Source of the DNA: Rhodobacter sp. 24-YEA-8
GTDB lineage: Bacteria > Pseudomonadota > Alphaproteobacteria > Rhodobacterales > Rhodobacteraceae
Assembly (NCBI RefSeq): GCF_900105075.1
Contig: NZ_FNSK01000004.1
Coordinates: 124,001-188,000, forward strand
DNA: 64,000 bases
Direction of reading: 5' to 3'
Part shown: one piece after another, positions 62,061 through 64,000 of the stretch
Layout: the number at the start of each line of letters is the position of its first letter
How positions within the stretch are numbered: the first letter of the stretch is position 1
Notes under the pieces: generated by a model
What the model saw: the letters and a program-made list of their open reading frames with translations, nothing else
Told to the model about the DNA's origin: nothing
Databases searched by the model: none
Program-made: the position numbers and the translations under genes

Positions 62061-62773
62061 CACGCGGCCCCGCCAAGATAGAGTTTCATCACATCCGTGC
62101 CCGCCAGATCCGCCGGAGTGCCGCGATAGCTGATCCTGCCCGAGACAAGTACACAGACCTGATCGGCAACGCGCATTGCCTGAGCTGCGTTCTGTTCGAC
62201 AAGGATCACTGTCAGCCCTTCGGATTTCAGCTGGCCGATAAAATCGAAAATCCGGGTGACGATCATCGGCGCAAGGCCCAGCGACGGCTCGTCAAGCAAA
62301 AGCACCTTTGGCCGCGACATCATCGCGCGGGCAATCGCCAGCATCTGCTGCTCGCCGCCTGAAAGCGTGCCCGCGGGCTGGTTGCTCCGCTCTCCCAGCA
62401 CCGGGAAAAGCGCGAGATAGCGTTCGGTATCGGCACGGATCCCCGCCGGGTCGCGGCGCAAAGCCGCCCCGAGGCGGAGGTTCTCCGCCACGGTCAGATT
62501 GACGAAAATGCGCCGCCCCTCGGGCGCCACTGCGATGCCGCCTGCGATCCGGGCCTCGACCGCAAGGGATGAGATATCCCGGCCGCCGAGGCTTATTCGG
62601 CCGCTGGCAGGAACAAGGCCATTGATCGCCCCGATGGTCGAACTTTTGCCCGCGCCATTGGGGCCGAGCAGGGCAATCACCTCGCCCTCTCCGGCCCTCA
62701 GATCAAGATCGGTGACCGCACGAACCGGCCCGTAGCGGACCGAGACCTGTTCCAGCCGCAGCATCGAATTCAT
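62060..62773 (-). CDS. Branched-chain-type ABC transporter ATP-binding protein, LivF-like
   Basis: 237 aa. Walker A GPNGAGKSS, signature LSGGEQQMLAIARAM, Walker B VLLLDEPSLGLAP; these forms identify LivF rather than LivG. It starts 3 bp after the binding-protein stop. No LivG partner gene is in the operon. Confidence 0.92.
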   Translation of the reverse strand: MNSMLRLEQVSVRYGPVRAVTDLDLRAGEGEVIALLGPNGAGKSSTIGAINGLVPASGRISLGGRDISSLAVEARIAGGIAVAPEGRRIFVNLTVAENLRLGAALRRDPAGIRADTERYLALFPVLGERSNQPAGTLSGGEQQMLAIARAMMSRPKVLLLDEPSLGLAPMIVTRIFDFIGQLKSEGLTVILVEQNAAQAMRVADQVCVLVSGRISYRGTPADLAGTDVMKLYLGGAA

Positions 62774-62776
62774 CGC

Positions 62777-63925
62777 TTAACGCCAGTCCGGCACGAAAGT
62801 CGGGATGCTGTCCTGCAGCACAACGCGCTTGCCATCGCGAAAGCCGATGACCGGCACCGTCTTGACCGGCGCGCCGCCATTTTCGGCATAAGAGATCACC
62901 TCGGCAGTGATGCCCGGATTGCCGCCTTCGGCCCGCAACGCCTCGCGAATGGCCACGGGGTCGACGGAACCGGCATGCATTGCGGCCGCATGGGTTTCGA
63001 GCACCATATCGGCGCCAAGCGCGTCAAAGATGCCCTGAACCGCAAAGCCGCGTGCCTTGCAATCGGCCAGGAATTCATCGATCCGTCCGCCGGTGCCGGT
63101 CGGGCCATGGGTTGCGAAGATCACCTTTTCCAGCGTGGCAGCATCATCGACCGCGCCTTCCAGCGACGGGTCGTCAAAGCCGTCGGACCCGATCACCAGC
63201 CCGTCGAAGCCATTCGCGCGCAGCTGACGGATCAGGATTCCGACATCGGGCAGGACCGAGGAAATCATCACCGCATCGGGGGCGGGATCCATGGCGCGGA
63301 TCTGCGCGATCTGCGGCGACCAGTCACTTGTGCCGATGCTGTGGCTCAGACGGCCCACCACCTTGCCGCCGTGATGTTCAAAGCTCTGACCGAACCATTC
63401 GGGCAGCATATCCGACCAGGATCCGGCATCCGCCGATTTGAGCAAGACGACATTGCGCGCGCCTGCCGCCCAGGCCGCCTCGGCGGTGGCGGCGGCATTG
63501 ACCGGGTCAGGCACCGCGCCCGCGATGAAATTCTCGAACCCTGCCATCTGCATTTCGACCTGGGTGTTCGGCGCCGAAAAGACAGTCGCACCGCTGGCCT
63601 GGGCGACCTGGGCAATCGGGATCAGCGAATCCGGGAAGGGGATGCCGGTCACGACCTGGGCACCACGATCAAGGAATTTCTGCGCGATGGTCACAGAAAG
63701 CTGCGGGTCAGAGCGGGTATCTTCAACCATCAGCTCGATCTTCGGGCCCTTGCCCGCAGCGTTCAGCGTATCAGCCATGCAGCGCGCGCCTTCCACCTCG
63801 GCATAGGGCGCATAGGCCCCGGTCAGGGATGCAGCAATGCCGATGCGCAGATCATCGGCCAGCGCGGCTGCGGGGAATGCAAGCGTCAGTGCAAGGCCAA
63901 GGCCAGTATGTTTCATCGTTTTCAT
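62777..63925 (-). CDS. Branched-chain-type ABC transporter substrate-binding protein
   Basis: 382 aa with a signal peptide (MKHTGLGLALTLAFPAAALA). The mature domain starts DLRIGIAASLTGAYAPYAEVE and includes ARNVVLLKSADAG and FDGLVIGSDGFDDPSLEG, of the LivJ/AmiC type. GGGAGG precedes the ATG. The substrate is likely an amine, amide or amino-acid derivative given the GS-like ligase in the operon. Confidence 0.92.
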   Translation of the reverse strand: MKTMKHTGLGLALTLAFPAAALADDLRIGIAASLTGAYAPYAEVEGARCMADTLNAAGKGPKIELMVEDTRSDPQLSVTIAQKFLDRGAQVVTGIPFPDSLIPIAQVAQASGATVFSAPNTQVEMQMAGFENFIAGAVPDPVNAAATAEAAWAAGARNVVLLKSADAGSWSDMLPEWFGQSFEHHGGKVVGRLSHSIGTSDWSPQIAQIRAMDPAPDAVMISSVLPDVGILIRQLRANGFDGLVIGSDGFDDPSLEGAVDDAATLEKVIFATHGPTGTGGRIDEFLADCKARGFAVQGIFDALGADMVLETHAAAMHAGSVDPVAIREALRAEGGNPGITAEVISYAENGGAPVKTVPVIGFRDGKRVVLQDSIPTFVPDWR

Positions 63926-63982
63926 CTTTTATCCTCCCTGTTCGACGGCTGATTTTGTGTCAGCCCTGTTTCCGGGCCCTAC

Positions 63983-63994
63983 ATAGACCTCTAT
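63983..63994. promoter_or_regulatory. Palindrome ATAGACCTCTAT upstream of the Liv-like operon
   Basis: Perfect 5-bp arms ATAGA and TCTAT around CC, about 58 bp before the binding-protein start and near the right edge of the window. It resembles the inverted repeat before the XRE-cupin gene in its TATAG core, so a PuuR-like regulator may control both. Confidence 0.35.
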
Positions 63995-64000
63995 CACTGT

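Overview
The window is about 64 kb of GC-rich, alphaproteobacterial-looking DNA. The codon bias is strong, with many ATGA start/stop overlaps and TRAP, Ehu-like, Pot-like and Liv-like transporters typical of Rhodobacterales such as Paracoccus and relatives. That placement is an inference from gene content only. No rRNA, tRNA, CRISPR, phage or replication genes were seen. Apart from a class II dihydroorotase, nothing looks like housekeeping. The window reads as an accessory catabolic region, perhaps on a megaplasmid or chromid, in which uptake systems alternate with small degradation modules and local regulators.

Layout. (1) 1-4315: TRAP transporter (first gene cut by the window edge) followed by HpaH- and HpaI-like hydratase and aldolase. 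(2) 4347-4714: fragments of IS6- and IS21-family transposases. (3) 5007-18281: aldehyde dehydrogenase, a PotDBCA-like ABC transporter, a class III aminotransferase, then the opposing aconitase - dihydropyrimidinase/hydantoinase - isochorismatase-fold amidohydrolase operon and a GntR/UTRA regulator. Three copies of one palindromic site tie this block together. (4) 18361-22148: maleate-isomerase-family protein lacking both catalytic cysteines, FAD monooxygenase, FCD-type GntR regulator and a PEP-mutase/isocitrate-lyase-family lyase. (5) 22287-23012: IS3-family scar. (6) 23013-30237: Rieske oxygenase divergent from an operon with an AllD-like dehydrogenase, M20 carbamoylase, unknown 107-aa protein, VanB-type reductase, dihydroorotase and EamA exporter. 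(7) 30321-43032: LysR, cysteine-type isomerase, ATZ/TRZ-type amidohydrolase, Ehu-like ABC transporter, an M20 protein with a degenerate metal site, Gfo/Idh/MocA and SDR dehydrogenases, AllA-like lyase, LysR, aspartase-like lyase. (8) 43227-46464: GNAT acetyltransferase, MFS pseudogene, DUF2946-like and PepSY proteins. (9) 46911-54833: Rbs-like ABC transporter, a dimethylformamidase-like large subunit, leucine dehydrogenase, SDR. (10) 54992-63925: ALDH, N-formylglutamate amidohydrolase-like protein, XRE-cupin regulator, class I amidotransferase, glutamine-synthetase-like ligase and a branched-chain-type ABC transporter.

How the genes may work together. Most modules handle C-N bonds in amide, ureide or amine compounds. 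Block 3 has the enzymes for ring opening of a cyclic ureide, decarbamoylation, transamination and aldehyde oxidation. Block 6 joins an oxygenase to a ring-opening amidohydrolase, a carbamoylase and a hydroxyacid dehydrogenase. Block 10 contains homologues of PuuA, PuuD, PuuR and PuuC, suggesting gamma-glutamylation of an amine. Block 9 carries an amidase with a recognisable 2-Tyr-1-carboxylate iron site. Substrates cannot be assigned from sequence alone.
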